This document shows, in pieces, positions 30,365-30,375 of a DNA stretch of 30,375 bases. Position numbers and translations under genes: made by a program. The notes beneath the pieces were generated by a model. The model did not search any database. It saw only the letters and a list, made by a program, of their open reading frames with translations, and had not been told where the DNA came from. Position 1 is the first letter of the stretch. Each line of letters opens with the position of its first letter. This DNA is from an uncultured Clostridia bacterium (GTDB lineage Bacteria; Bacillota; Clostridia; Peptostreptococcales; Anaerovoracaceae), in the NCBI GenBank assembly GCA_934233735.1, contig CAKQGQ010000027.1, positions 1 to 30,375 of the forward strand. Direction: 5' to 3'.

Positions 30365-30375
30365 GCTTGTTTGTC

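Overview
This window looks like chromosome of an anaerobic, Gram-positive, spore-related member of the Clostridia (Bacillota). Three things point that way. The gene order purR, spoVG, glmU-like, prs, pth, mfd, spoVT, spoVB, mazG, hup, rqcP closely follows the conserved purR-to-yabO region of Bacillus subtilis and clostridia. A Cat1/AarC-type CoA-transferase sits beside pyruvate kinase, and strong AGGAGG-type ribosome sites and intrinsic terminators are common. A genus cannot be read from the sequence; a Family XIII/Anaerovoracaceae-type organism is only a guess.

Layout. (1) Positions 1-1150 are a disturbed edge. It holds an AT-rich DUF1287 gene cut by the window start, a hairpin-rich spacer, and two gene remnants (3' end of a class II fumarase/aspartase on minus, 3' end of a DUF4143 ATPase on plus) joined head to head near 938. 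(2) Positions 1153-4267 hold a divergent pair, the CoA-transferase (minus) and pyruvate kinase (plus). Their promoters share a 20-bp perfect palindrome. (3) Positions 4266-11582 hold a surface-protein operon on minus: a 1493-aa multidomain secreted protein, a membrane-anchored 179-aa protein, a secreted 175-aa protein and a sortase-type 227-aa protein. A divergent MerR-family regulator precedes it. The operon promoter has a 19-bp spacer almost filled by a dyad, which is the classic MerR-activated architecture. The 175-aa protein and the C-terminus of the giant share one module of about 115 residues. (4) Positions 11711-13040 hold spoVG and purR on minus. (5) Positions 13078-15314 hold a NhaC-type antiporter and a small PH-like membrane protein. 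(6) Positions 15356-22602 hold murC, a stand-alone GlmU acetyltransferase domain, prs, pth and mfd: cell-wall precursor synthesis, PRPP synthesis, ribosome rescue and transcription-coupled repair. (7) Positions 22606-27839 hold spoVT (minus), an MTA/SAH-type amidohydrolase, spoVB, mazG, hup and rqcP. (8) Positions 27866-30364 hold a YetF(DUF421)-DUF4363 pair on minus and a divergent MFS transporter followed by a 43-codon coupled ORF.

The most interesting part is region 3, a self-contained regulated surface-assembly locus whose parts resemble the logic, but not the sequence, of WxL-type clusters. The stand-alone acetyltransferase in the glmU position and the rearrangement scar at about 938 come next. 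No rRNA, tRNA, CRISPR array, intact insertion sequence or riboswitch was recognised.
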